From assembly GCF_050268245.1 (NCBI RefSeq), contig NZ_JBNNGK010000002.1, positions 1 through 64,000 on the forward strand: a stretch of DNA of 64,000 nucleotides, in the 5' to 3' direction. Origin of the DNA: JBNNGK01 sp050268245 (GTDB lineage Bacteria; Pseudomonadota; Gammaproteobacteria; Enterobacterales; Enterobacteriaceae). Shown here one piece after another: positions 34,878 through 43,678 of the stretch (its first letter is position 1; each line of letters starts with the position of its first letter). Under the pieces are notes generated by a model. That model searched no databases, was not told the origin of the DNA, and saw only the letters and a list, made by a program, of their open reading frames with translations. The translations under genes were made by a program, and so were the position numbers.

Positions 34878-37800
34878 ATGAGTCGCAGGTACGCCATTTC
34901 CTCTTCTTCGATATTACTCCGTTTCCTGAGCTCGGTTTTTCGCCGTGGCATAGGGGGCTTTTTCCTGCTGACTCTTTGCGCTTTATGGCAACCCATAACG
35001 GCGCTAGCTGCGCTCAATGGTGATGTGCCGTCGCGTAGCGATGTCCAGAATCAGCTTGAAAGTTTAACCAAGCAAAAAAATCTGACGCCGGTTGAGAAAC
35101 TTTCTCAGCAGGATCTTAACCGCACCGTTGAACTGTGGGATGCCATCGAGCGAATCCGACAAGAGGATGCACAGTTAAAACAGCGGGTGCAGCAGGCGCC
35201 AGCGAAATTGCGTCAGGTGAGTGCACAACTGGATGCGCTAAAAGAGCACACTGATGATGTGGCTCTGCGTGCTGAACTTCAGCCGCTGGCATTACGCCAG
35301 TTGGAAAGCCGTCTTTATAAAGCACTCGATGCGCTACAGACCGCGCAAGAAAATCTTTCTACCTACAACAGCCAATTGGTGGCGCTGCAAACGCAGCCTG
35401 AAAGGGCACAAAGCAGCATGTACAGCGCATCACAGCGCCTGCAAGACATCCGCAGCCAGCTTAATGGCCAATCGCTGGGGCAAGAGAGATTGCGCAATAC
35501 CCAGTTGGCGATGCTGACTACTGAGCAGGCGTTACTGAATGCGCAGATCGAACTGCAGCGCGAAAAACTTGAAGCCAACACTTTGTTGCAAGATCTACTG
35601 CAAAAACAGCGTGATTATACCAATAGCGACATTGAGCAATTGAATCATCAGGTGCAAGTTTTGCAAGATGTGGTTAACAGCAAACGGCTAACGCTATCTG
35701 AAAAAACCGCCAAAGCGGCGCAAAATCCTGATGATGGCAGTGATATTCAACAAAATGCGCTGGTCAGCAAAGAACTTGACGTCAATCGCAAGCTTAGCCA
35801 ACGGCTTATTGCGGCAACACGCGATAGCAATACATTGTTTCAAAAGAACATTCAGGTGAAAAGTTGGCTTGATCGTGGTCTGCAGTCAGAACATAACCTG
35901 AAAGAACAAATCCAGATGCTCAAAGGCACGTTAGTGCTATCGCGTATTTTGTATCAACAACAGCAAACTCTGCCGCAGGGCTTGCTGGTGACGAATATCC
36001 AAACCCAGATTGCCGATGTGCGTTTGGAGCAGTTTGATGTCAATCAGCAACGTGATGCGTTATTTAAGGGAAATGATTACCTCAACACCCTGCTGGTGAA
36101 TAGTCAGGAAAAGGCCAGTGACGATGTGATCGATGCGCTGCATGAAGTTATCGATATGCGCCGCGAATTACTGGACCAGTTGAATCGGCAACTTAGCAAT
36201 CAACTGTCATTAGCGATCAATCTGCAAATTAATCAGCAGCAACTGACCAGCGTTTATCAGTCGGTACAGGAGACGCTGACTCAACAAATTTTTTGGGTAA
36301 ACAGTAATAAACCGATCGATTGGCTCTGGCTGAAAACCTTGCCGGAAGCGATTGACAACCAGTTAGCGTCGTTGGATTTCAAGCTTAATATTGAGCAGGT
36401 TTTGCAAGGCGGTCTGAGCGCGCTGGTGTTTTTAATCCCGATGCTGATCGTCATCGGTTTACTGCGCTGGCGTTATACGTTGATCGATAATCACCTACAG
36501 AAACTCAGCAATGATGTGGGCCAGCTTAAGCGCGATAGCCAACTGCATACGCCGAAAGCATTATTACTGACCTTGTTGAAGGTGTTGCCGGGGTCAGCAT
36601 TGATGTTAGGCGTAGGGTTTTGGTGTTACCGCGCCGAGTTGGATATCAGTGAGTTTTTATGGGCGTTATCGCAACAATTAGCCCTGTTTTGGTTGGTGTT
36701 AGGTTTTACTTTCCGGTTGATGGCACCGGGGGGGATTGCCGAGCGCCACTTTACCCTCTCGGCAAACCGGTGTGCGCACTATCGTCGGCAAACCGTTCGT
36801 CTGGGCGTGGTGCTGTTGCCACTGATCTTTTGGTCGAAATTAGGTGAAAAAGCGCCGTTACGGCTGGTAGAAGACGTGATCGGCCAAGTGGTAGTGCTGT
36901 TGACGTTAATATTACTGGCGGTGCTGGTATTTCCACTGTGCCGCGACAGTTGGCGCAACAAGGGATCACATGCAATACGGCTGATGATCGTGACTGCACT
37001 TGCCGCTACGCCGCTGATACTGATCGGGTTGATGTTCGCCGGCTATTTCTATACCACGCTACGTTTAGCCGGGCGCTGGATTGATAGCCTGTACCTCTTC
37101 ATTTTGTGGAATATCGTTTATCTGACGGCCATTCGAGGGCTGAGCGTTGCGGCTCGGCGTTTGGCTTATCGCCGGGCGATCGCGCGACGCCAAAGTCAGA
37201 TGAAAGAAGGGGCGGAGGGCGGTGAGCCGGTGGAAGAGCCTCCGCTGGCGTTGGATCAAATTAACCAGCAATCACTGCGTATGACCAACATGGTGTTGTT
37301 CTTCGTGTTTGCCAGCGCATTCTATGCTATTTGGTCAGATTTGATAACGGTGTTTGGCTATCTGGACAGCATCTCATTGTGGCATTACACCAGTGTGGTC
37401 GCGGGCAGTAGCGTGTCTCAGGCGGTCACGCTTGGTAACCTGATGGTGGCCGTGTTGGCCGTGATCGTTGCTTACGTGATGACGAGAAACCTACCGGGGC
37501 TATTGGAAGTCTCGGTGTTGTCGCGCTTGCAGCTGCGACAGGGGGCATCCTATGCCATCACGACGATTTTGACCTATTTGATCACCGCCGTGGGGACCGT
37601 CACCGCATTGGGATCGCTCGGCGTGTCTTGGGATAAACTGCAATGGTTGGTGGCAGCGCTCTCCGTTGGGTTAGGTTTTGGTCTACAGGAGATTTTCGCC
37701 AACTTTGTCTCTGGCCTGATCATTCTGTTTGAACGCCCTGTACGCATTGGCGATACCATTACTATCGGTAATTTTTCCGGTTCAGTGAGTAAGATTCGCA

Positions 37801-38264
37801 TTCGTGCCACGACGATTACGGATTTTGACCGTAAAGAAGTGATTATCCCGAATAAAGCCTTTGTGACCGAGCGGCTGATTAACTGGTCGCTGTCTGACAC
37901 GGTCACCCGAATATTAATTAAGGTGGGGGTAGCCTACGGCTCCGATCTGGATAAAGTGAAGTCGGTATTGCTGAAAGCGGCGCATGATAACCCGCGGGTG
38001 ATGGCTGACCCGGAACCGCAGGTATTCTTCCTTAATTTTGGTGCCAGCACGCTTGATCATGAATTACGTCTGTATGTGCGTGAGCTGAGCGATCGCAGTT
38101 ACACCGTCGATGAACTAAACCGCGCAATTGATCGTTTGTGCCGCGAAAACGACATTAACATCGCCTTTAATCAATTAGAGGTGTATTTGCATAATCAACA
38201 GGGGAACGAGGTGCAGGAAGTGAAACGTCCGTTAAATCCTGATTCTGCTCCCCCCGTCGGTTGA
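34878..38264 (+). CDS. mscK: Potassium-dependent mechanosensitive channel MscK
   Basis: 1128 residues. Signal peptide near 20-50, a long periplasmic coiled-coil domain (about 55-510), eight or more membrane helices (about 520-900), then the MscS-like pore (LGSLGVSWDKLQWLVAALSVGLGFGLQEIFANFVSGLIILFERPVRIGDTI) and the cytoplasmic vestibule. It opens under membrane tension on hypo-osmotic shock. The start at 34878 removes an upstream extension that lacks family resemblance; a later start cannot be excluded. Same position as E. coli mscK (kefA). Confidence 0.94.
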   Translation: MSRRYAISSSSILLRFLSSVFRRGIGGFFLLTLCALWQPITALAALNGDVPSRSDVQNQLESLTKQKNLTPVEKLSQQDLNRTVELWDAIERIRQEDAQLKQRVQQAPAKLRQVSAQLDALKEHTDDVALRAELQPLALRQLESRLYKALDALQTAQENLSTYNSQLVALQTQPERAQSSMYSASQRLQDIRSQLNGQSLGQERLRNTQLAMLTTEQALLNAQIELQREKLEANTLLQDLLQKQRDYTNSDIEQLNHQVQVLQDVVNSKRLTLSEKTAKAAQNPDDGSDIQQNALVSKELDVNRKLSQRLIAATRDSNTLFQKNIQVKSWLDRGLQSEHNLKEQIQMLKGTLVLSRILYQQQQTLPQGLLVTNIQTQIADVRLEQFDVNQQRDALFKGNDYLNTLLVNSQEKASDDVIDALHEVIDMRRELLDQLNRQLSNQLSLAINLQINQQQLTSVYQSVQETLTQQIFWVNSNKPIDWLWLKTLPEAIDNQLASLDFKLNIEQVLQGGLSALVFLIPMLIVIGLLRWRYTLIDNHLQKLSNDVGQLKRDSQLHTPKALLLTLLKVLPGSALMLGVGFWCYRAELDISEFLWALSQQLALFWLVLGFTFRLMAPGGIAERHFTLSANRCAHYRRQTVRLGVVLLPLIFWSKLGEKAPLRLVEDVIGQVVVLLTLILLAVLVFPLCRDSWRNKGSHAIRLMIVTALAATPLILIGLMFAGYFYTTLRLAGRWIDSLYLFILWNIVYLTAIRGLSVAARRLAYRRAIARRQSQMKEGAEGGEPVEEPPLALDQINQQSLRMTNMVLFFVFASAFYAIWSDLITVFGYLDSISLWHYTSVVAGSSVSQAVTLGNLMVAVLAVIVAYVMTRNLPGLLEVSVLSRLQLRQGASYAITTILTYLITAVGTVTALGSLGVSWDKLQWLVAALSVGLGFGLQEIFANFVSGLIILFERPVRIGDTITIGNFSGSVSKIRIRATTITDFDRKEVIIPNKAFVTERLINWSLSDTVTRILIKVGVAYGSDLDKVKSVLLKAAHDNPRVMADPEPQVFFLNFGASTLDHELRLYVRELSDRSYTVDELNRAIDRLCRENDINIAFNQLEVYLHNQQGNEVQEVKRPLNPDSAPPVG

Positions 38265-38272
38265 ATGGCCCG

Positions 38273-38452
38273 TTACTGATTGCTGGCAAGATATGGGGCG
38301 GCTGCGCCGGTACGCTGCAGTTTTTCCTGATAGTCCCGTTTCACAATATCCAGCGCCGCCAGCGCGGTGGCTGGATCGATCTCGTTACATTCCAGCAGGT
38401 ATATGAGGTCGACTGCCAGTTGTAATTCTGGTGAAGCATTATCTAGGGACAT
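38273..38452 (-). CDS. rsmS: RsmS/YbaM small regulatory protein
   Basis: 59 residues translated from the minus strand (MSLDNASPELQLAVDLIYLL ... ALDIVKRDYQEKL). It matches E. coli YbaM (53 aa), known in related bacteria as the pleiotropic regulator RsmS. It lies between mscK and priC as in E. coli and converges on mscK, whose stop is only 8 bp away. Confidence 0.85.
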   Translation of the reverse strand: MSLDNASPELQLAVDLIYLLECNEIDPATALAALDIVKRDYQEKLQRTGAAAPYLASNQ

Positions 38453-38551
38453 AAATCCAACGTTAGGTTTTGATAAGTGAATGGCTACTGACTGAGTATA
38501 GTGAACGCGAGCCCTAGTGGGGCAGATTCCTTCAAATATTGTGATAAATCT

Positions 38552-39088
38552 TCAAAAACCGTTTTCTTTGCGTTCAATGCTGCGTTCGATACGCACTAAT
38601 GCCTGGCGGCAACGCATGAGCCGGCCTTCGATGGCTGCCAGTTCTTGCTGTAATTTCTTTTGCCCCGCTAAGGTGGTTTGCTTACCCAACAGACTTTCAC
38701 GATCTTGAATCATGGCGATTAACCGCCGTTCATAATCCTGATGCTCGGCCAGCTTATGGTACAAATCGACCTGTGTGGCCACCTTGGGTTGATTCTGACG
38801 CCGCAGAGTTTGGGTTGCCAACTCACGCTGTAGAGCACCGATTTGGGCGACCAGTTTTTCCGCCAGAAATGCGACGTGTGCGGTGCGATTGTCATGGACT
38901 GCGGCCTGTAGCTGTGAAAAATTCTTTTGTACCTGCGCCAGATAATCCCGCAGCCGCGTTCCGTGGTTGGCGAACAGCGCGCTGTCAAAGCGCGCTTGCG
39001 AGATCGGCACATCACCACGCGGCGTCACTTCGCTGGCAAGTGCGGCGATTTGTTGTTCGAGAACGGTGATCAGGCGGTGTGTACTCAA
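38552..39088 (-). CDS. priC: Primosomal replication protein N'' (PriC)
   Basis: 178 residues, close to E. coli PriC (175). The TTG start at 39088 with gagga 8 nt before it gives the expected length; the longer open frame to 39184 adds an unrelated extension. The conserved C-terminal segment AIEGRLMRCRQALVRIERSIE is clear. It helps reload DnaB at stalled replication forks. Diverged in the middle, as is usual for PriC. Confidence 0.88.
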   Translation of the reverse strand: MSTHRLITVLEQQIAALASEVTPRGDVPISQARFDSALFANHGTRLRDYLAQVQKNFSQLQAAVHDNRTAHVAFLAEKLVAQIGALQRELATQTLRRQNQPKVATQVDLYHKLAEHQDYERRLIAMIQDRESLLGKQTTLAGQKKLQQELAAIEGRLMRCRQALVRIERSIERKENGF

Positions 39089-39235
39089 GGTGACATTCCT
39101 CGGTGATGACGGCTTAGATTTATCGACAGAGCAGTGTACCTGAAACCACGCTGAGATGGGGAAGTTGCACAGGTAGCCGGGCAACGTTGGCCGGTGTTAC
39201 AGTAGCGGTGTCACTACCACGAAAAGGCGGATAAA

Positions 39236-39613
39236 GTGCGTTGGTTATTGATTATCGTTGGTTGGCTGGCGGTAGCGCTGGCGACGCTGGGGGTTGTGCT
39301 GCCGCTGTTACCGACTACGCCATTTTTATTGCTGGCGGCTTGGTGCTTTGCCCGATCGTCTCCCCGCTTTCATCATTGGTTATTGTATCGCTCATGGTTC
39401 GGTTCTTATCTTCGCCATTGGCAGCAGCATCGTGCATTACCGCCTGGGGCAAAATGGAAAGCGATCTTAGTGATCGTTTTGACCTTCTCTGTCTCTCTGT
39501 GGCTGGTGAATATCGCGTGGGTGCGTGTTTTGCTGCTCGTGATACTGACGATATTACTGATTTTTATGCTTCGCTTACCGGTTATTGACCTGTCGCAACA
39601 AAAAACGCGTTGA
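39236..39613 (+). CDS. ybaN: DUF454 inner-membrane protein YbaN
   Basis: 125 residues from a GTG start. Hydrophobic helices at about 3-40 and 73-112, with the conserved LPTTPFLLLAAWCFARSSPRFHHWLL segment of DUF454. Function unknown. Located between priC and apt as in E. coli. Confidence 0.92.
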   Translation: MRWLLIIVGWLAVALATLGVVLPLLPTTPFLLLAAWCFARSSPRFHHWLLYRSWFGSYLRHWQQHRALPPGAKWKAILVIVLTFSVSLWLVNIAWVRVLLLVILTILLIFMLRLPVIDLSQQKTR

Positions 39614-39850
39614 GGGTGTTTTACTCTACCGTAGGTTTTTTTGCGGCTTCATCGTGCCATAGACGACATCGCCGCGGCAGGAAAGATGAAGGGTAGAGTT
39701 GCAATTATCCGTCAGTTTGCATAGATTTGAGCGTTTTCGTGCGCGGACACCCTTCCTGAACGAGCTTATTGATGGCGTCGCCTTATCGGGCAAGCCGGGA
39801 TTTCAGGTGGTTCGCGTTCCAGTTTCAAGCAGTTTTATCAGGCAATAATT

Positions 39851-40402
39851 ATGACCGCTACTGCGCAGCAGCTTCAGTTTATTAAAGACAGTATCAAAAC
39901 CATCCCGGATTATCCTAAGCCGGGCATACTGTTCCGTGATGTAACCAGCCTGTTGGAAAATCCACTGGCTTATGCTTCCAGCATCGAATTGCTAGTGGCG
40001 CGTTACCGCGATGCAGGTGTCACTAAAGTGGTGGGTACCGAAGCGCGTGGTTTCCTGTTTGGCGCGCCAGTGGCGTTGGCATTAGGCGTTGGTTTTGTAC
40101 CAGTACGCAAGCCGGGCAAACTGCCGCGAGCGACGCTAAGTGAAAGCTACGAGCTGGAATATGGCACCGACACGCTTGAAATTCACCGCGATGCCATTTC
40201 TGAGGGTGACATCGTGCTGGTGGTAGACGATCTGTTAGCGACCGGCGGGACGATTGAAGCCACGGCCAAATTGATTCGCCGTCTAGGTGGTCAGGTGAAA
40301 GATGCCGCGTTCATCATTAACCTGCCGGATCTCGGCGGGGAGGCGCGTCTGAACCAGCTTAATATTGAATGCTACAGCTTGGTCGATTTCGCGGGTCATT
40401 GA
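39851..40402 (+). CDS. apt: Adenine phosphoribosyltransferase
   Basis: 183 residues, usual length. The PRPP-binding motif is VLVVDDLLATGGT; EARGFLFGAPVALALGVGFVPVRKPGKLP is the family signature. It converts adenine and PRPP to AMP. Together with the adenine permease and deaminase 17 kb upstream, the cell has both routes for adenine. The 237 bp before it carry its promoter region. Confidence 0.96.
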   Translation: MTATAQQLQFIKDSIKTIPDYPKPGILFRDVTSLLENPLAYASSIELLVARYRDAGVTKVVGTEARGFLFGAPVALALGVGFVPVRKPGKLPRATLSESYELEYGTDTLEIHRDAISEGDIVLVVDDLLATGGTIEATAKLIRRLGGQVKDAAFIINLPDLGGEARLNQLNIECYSLVDFAGH

Positions 40403-40594
40403 TCTAAAATTTATTCCTCGAGCGGTTTTGTGGTGCAGCCTAGGCTGGCGCGAAGCCCCATCATCCCAGGTGCTCACTCAGCCAGTGCCTGGGGCATCCA
40501 TCACGCGGTGACTCGAAAGATAAAGGGGATATCGCGGATCGCCACCGTGCTGTGTTAGCATGACCGCCTAGATTATTCGACTTCTCCGGTATTA

Positions 40595-42553
40595 ATGAGC
40601 TATCAGGTTCTTGCCCGTAAGTGGCGCCCTCAAATGTTTGCAGATGTTGTCGGACAAGAACATGTCCTGACCGCACTGGCTAACGGCCTCTCATTGGGGC
40701 GGATTCATCACGCCTATCTGTTCTCTGGTACACGCGGCGTGGGGAAGACAACTATCGCCCGTTTGTTAGCCAAAGGTCTGAATTGCGAGGCGGGCATCAC
40801 CGCCACGCCTTGTGGCCAATGCGATAACTGCCGTGAGATTGAACAAGGCCGCTTTGTCGATTTGATCGAGATCGATGCCGCTTCCCGAACCAAAGTAGAA
40901 GATACCCGCGAACTGCTCGACAACGTGCAGTACGCGCCAGCGCGTGGTCGTTTCAAGGTCTATTTGATCGATGAAGTGCACATGTTGTCGCGCCATAGTT
41001 TCAACGCCCTGTTGAAAACGTTGGAAGAGCCGCCTGCGCACGTAAAATTCTTGTTAGCGACCACCGATCCGCAAAAACTGCCCGTCACCATTCTGTCTCG
41101 CTGTCTGCAATTTCATCTGAAAGCGTTAGACGTAGAGCAAATTCGCCTTCAACTGGAAACGGTGTTGCAGGCTGAGCAGATTACCAGTGACGCCCGTGCG
41201 TTGCAGCTATTGGCGCGCGCCGCCGACGGCAGCATGCGTGATGCGCTGAGCTTAGCCGATCAAGCGATAGCGATGGGGCAGGGGCAGGTCACGACGCCCA
41301 CCGTCAGCCAGATGCTGGGTACCTTGGACGATGAACAACCGCTGGCGATCCTTGAAGCGTTAGTGAGCGCGGAAGGCGAAAAAGTGATGGCGCAGGTCGC
41401 ACAGGCGGCATCGCGCGGCGTCGATTGGGAAAACCTGCTGGTGGAGACGCTCGGGTTACTGCATCGCATTGCGATGGTGCAGTTATTGCCATCCGCGTTG
41501 GATAATCACTATGCCGCGATTGAACAGCGGTTGCGTGAGCTGGCACGAACGCTACCGCCTACTGATGTACAACTGTATTACCAAACGTTGCTGGTGGGGC
41601 GTAAAGAGCTGGCCTATGCGCCGGATCGCCGTATGGGCGTCGAGATGACGCTGCTGCGTGCGCTGGCGTTTCACCCTAAGGCGATCATTCCTGAACCGGC
41701 AGCCTTGGCACCGTCGGTGCAGAATATGCCAGCGACTAGCCAGGCGCAAGGGCAGCCAACGCCGTCACCTTCGTCTCAGAATGTGCCCCCGCCGCTAGGG
41801 CAGGACGCACCCTCGCCGCAACACCCCGTCAATTTACCTGATGCCACCGCGCAGTTATTGAAAGCGCGTACCCAATTACAACGGCAGCAGGGGGGAACGA
41901 CACCAAAAAAGAGTGAGCCGGCGGCGCCAGGAAGAGCGCGGCCGGCAAACTCAGCGCTGGAGCGATTAGCTTCCGTGACTGAGCGCAGCCAGCAGCGTCA
42001 GGCGGAAAAGATCGTGAAAGAAAAAACCGCCAAACCGGAAGCGTATCGTTGGCGCGCGCAAACCGCGCCAGAAGCGGCGCCTGAGCCACTGGCGACGCCT
42101 AAAGCGTTACGTACCGCGTTGGAGCACGAAAAAACGCCCGAACTGTCGGCTAAACTGATTACAGAGTCGATCGTGCGCGATCCGTGGGCGGCGGAAATCG
42201 ATAAACTGAATATTCCTAAACTGGTGCAGCAACTGGCATTGAATGCCTTTAAACAGCCGTTGGCACCGGGCAAAATTTGTCTCCACCTACGGCCCAGTCA
42301 GCGTCATTTGAATTCGCCTTCGGCGCAGAAGACGTTGTGTGATGCGCTCAGCGAGTTGCATGGCAGCCCGATTGAGCTAACTGTAGTGGAAGATGAAAAC
42401 CCAGCGGAGCGGACTCCGCTGGAGTGGCGGCAAGCCATTTATGAAGAAAAGCTGGCGCAGGCGCGTCAGTCCATCGTTGCGGATACGCATATTCAAACGC
42501 TGTGTCGGTTTTTTGACGCAGAGTTGGATGAGGACAGTATTCGCCCTGTTTAA
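40595..42553 (+). CDS. dnaX: DNA polymerase III tau and gamma subunits
   Basis: 652 residues (tau). AAA+ clamp-loader domains (about 1-370): Walker A GTRGVGKTT, zinc-binding cysteines in CGQCDNC, Walker B LIDEVHM, sensor 1 (ATTDPQKLP). A proline-rich linker (about 375-480) and the tau-specific C-terminal domain follow. A programmed -1 frameshift site at 41905 produces gamma (440 residues). In operon with ybaB and recR. Confidence 0.96.
   Translation: MSYQVLARKWRPQMFADVVGQEHVLTALANGLSLGRIHHAYLFSGTRGVGKTTIARLLAKGLNCEAGITATPCGQCDNCREIEQGRFVDLIEIDAASRTKVEDTRELLDNVQYAPARGRFKVYLIDEVHMLSRHSFNALLKTLEEPPAHVKFLLATTDPQKLPVTILSRCLQFHLKALDVEQIRLQLETVLQAEQITSDARALQLLARAADGSMRDALSLADQAIAMGQGQVTTPTVSQMLGTLDDEQPLAILEALVSAEGEKVMAQVAQAASRGVDWENLLVETLGLLHRIAMVQLLPSALDNHYAAIEQRLRELARTLPPTDVQLYYQTLLVGRKELAYAPDRRMGVEMTLLRALAFHPKAIIPEPAALAPSVQNMPATSQAQGQPTPSPSSQNVPPPLGQDAPSPQHPVNLPDATAQLLKARTQLQRQQGGTTPKKSEPAAPGRARPANSALERLASVTERSQQRQAEKIVKEKTAKPEAYRWRAQTAPEAAPEPLATPKALRTALEHEKTPELSAKLITESIVRDPWAAEIDKLNIPKLVQQLALNAFKQPLAPGKICLHLRPSQRHLNSPSAQKTLCDALSELHGSPIELTVVEDENPAERTPLEWRQAIYEEKLAQARQSIVADTHIQTLCRFFDAELDEDSIRPV
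41889..41960 (+). promoter_or_regulatory. Programmed -1 ribosomal frameshift site in dnaX
   Basis: Slippery heptamer A-AAA-AAG at 41905-41911 in the zero frame (cca aaa aag). The -1 frame then reads GAG TGA, ending gamma with Lys-Lys-Glu as in E. coli. A purine-rich Shine-Dalgarno-like aggggggaa (41889-41897) lies upstream and a GC-rich stem (gccgg ... ccggc) downstream, the two known stimulators. Confidence 0.9.
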
Positions 42554-42594
42554 CCGCTGCGCACCGTGCGCGGCCATTGCTACGAGAGACGACT

Positions 42595-42924
42595 ATGTTT
42601 GGTAAAGGCGGTCTGGGCAACCTGATGAAGCAAGCCCAGCAAATGCAAGAAAAAATGCAGCAAATGCAGGAAGAAGTTGCCAAATTGGAAGTGACTGGCG
42701 AGTCTGGCGCTGGCCTGGTGAAAGTGACCATCAACGGTGCGCATAACTGCCGCCGTGTGGAAATCGATCCAAGCCTGATGGAAGATGATAAAGACATGCT
42801 GGAAGATCTGATCGCTGCGGCGTTCAATGATGCCGCGCGTCGTATCGAAGAAACGCAGAAAGAAAAAATGGCCTCAGTGTCCAATGGCATGCAACTGCCA
42901 CCTGGCTTTAAGATGCCATTCTGA
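42595..42924 (+). CDS. ybaB: Nucleoid-associated protein YbaB
   Basis: 109 residues, almost identical to E. coli YbaB (MFGKGGLGNLMKQAQQMQEKMQ at the N-terminus). Small DNA-binding dimer of the EbfC family. The start at 42595 was chosen by this match and the upstream gagag; the six-codon extension upstream is not conserved. Its stop overlaps the recR start (TGATG). Confidence 0.96.
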   Translation: MFGKGGLGNLMKQAQQMQEKMQQMQEEVAKLEVTGESGAGLVKVTINGAHNCRRVEIDPSLMEDDKDMLEDLIAAAFNDAARRIEETQKEKMASVSNGMQLPPGFKMPF

Positions 42925-43529
42925 TGCAAACCAGCCCGTTGCTTGAAACATTGATGGAAGCACTGCGCTGTTTGCCGGGCGTCGGCCCGAAATCAGCGCA
43001 GCGCATGGCGTTTCAACTGCTGCAGCGCGATCGCAGTGGCGGGATGCGCCTGGCGCAAGCGTTAACGCGCGCGATGTCGGAAATTGGCCACTGTGCCGAT
43101 TGCCGCACCTTTACCGAACAGGATATTTGCACCATCTGCGCGAATCCGCGTCGACAACAAAATGGCCAGATTTGTGTGGTGGAAAGCCCGGCAGATATTC
43201 ACGCGGTCGAACAAACAGGCCAGTTCGCAGGGCGCTACTTTGTGCTGATGGGGCATCTGTCGCCGCTCGATGGTATTGGCCCTGGTGATATTGGCCTCGA
43301 TCGGCTGGAGCAACGGCTGGAGAAGGAAAGCATCACTGAAGTGATTCTTGCCACCAATCCCACAGTGGAAGGTGAGGCAACGGCGAACTACATCGCTGAA
43401 ATGTGCGGCCAGTACGGGGTGCTTGCCAGCCGTATCGCGCATGGTGTGCCGGTTGGCGGGGAACTGGAAATGGTCGATGGCACCACGCTGTCACACTCCT
43501 TGGCCGGTCGTCATGCCATCAAATTCTGA
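42924..43529 (+). CDS. recR: Recombination mediator RecR
   Basis: 201 residues. The helix-hairpin-helix (LPGVGPKSAQRMAFQLLQ), the four-cysteine zinc finger (CADCRTFTEQDICTIC) and a Toprim domain (CVVESPADIHAVEQTGQF) are in order. With RecF and RecO it loads RecA on SSB-coated gaps. Translationally coupled to ybaB. Confidence 0.97.
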   Translation: MQTSPLLETLMEALRCLPGVGPKSAQRMAFQLLQRDRSGGMRLAQALTRAMSEIGHCADCRTFTEQDICTICANPRRQQNGQICVVESPADIHAVEQTGQFAGRYFVLMGHLSPLDGIGPGDIGLDRLEQRLEKESITEVILATNPTVEGEATANYIAEMCGQYGVLASRIAHGVPVGGELEMVDGTTLSHSLAGRHAIKF

Positions 43530-43540
43530 TGCTTTTCACT

Positions 43541-43564
43541 AACGGGGCGAGAGTTCGCCCCGTT
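43541..43564 (+). terminator. Terminator of dnaX-ybaB-recR
   Basis: Ten-bp perfect stem aacggggcga / tcgccccgtt with loop gagt, followed by aatttt. Confidence 0.85.
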
Positions 43565-43593
43565 AATTTTCTGCTAAAATTCCTCGCCATTCG

Positions 43594-43622
43594 CTTGAAA
43601 AACCAGACACACATCCCCACTT
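43594..43622 (+). promoter_or_regulatory. Sigma-32 heat-shock promoter of htpG
   Basis: -35 CTTGAAA (43594-43600), 14-nt spacer, -10 CCCCACTT (43615-43622), matching the sigma-32 consensus CTTGAAA-N14-CCCCATnT. Located 57 bp before htpG. Confidence 0.85.
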
Positions 43623-43678
43623 GATCCTCATTGCCCGAGTTTGGTGTATATCCTAGATAATTATCTTTGAGGTAAGCA

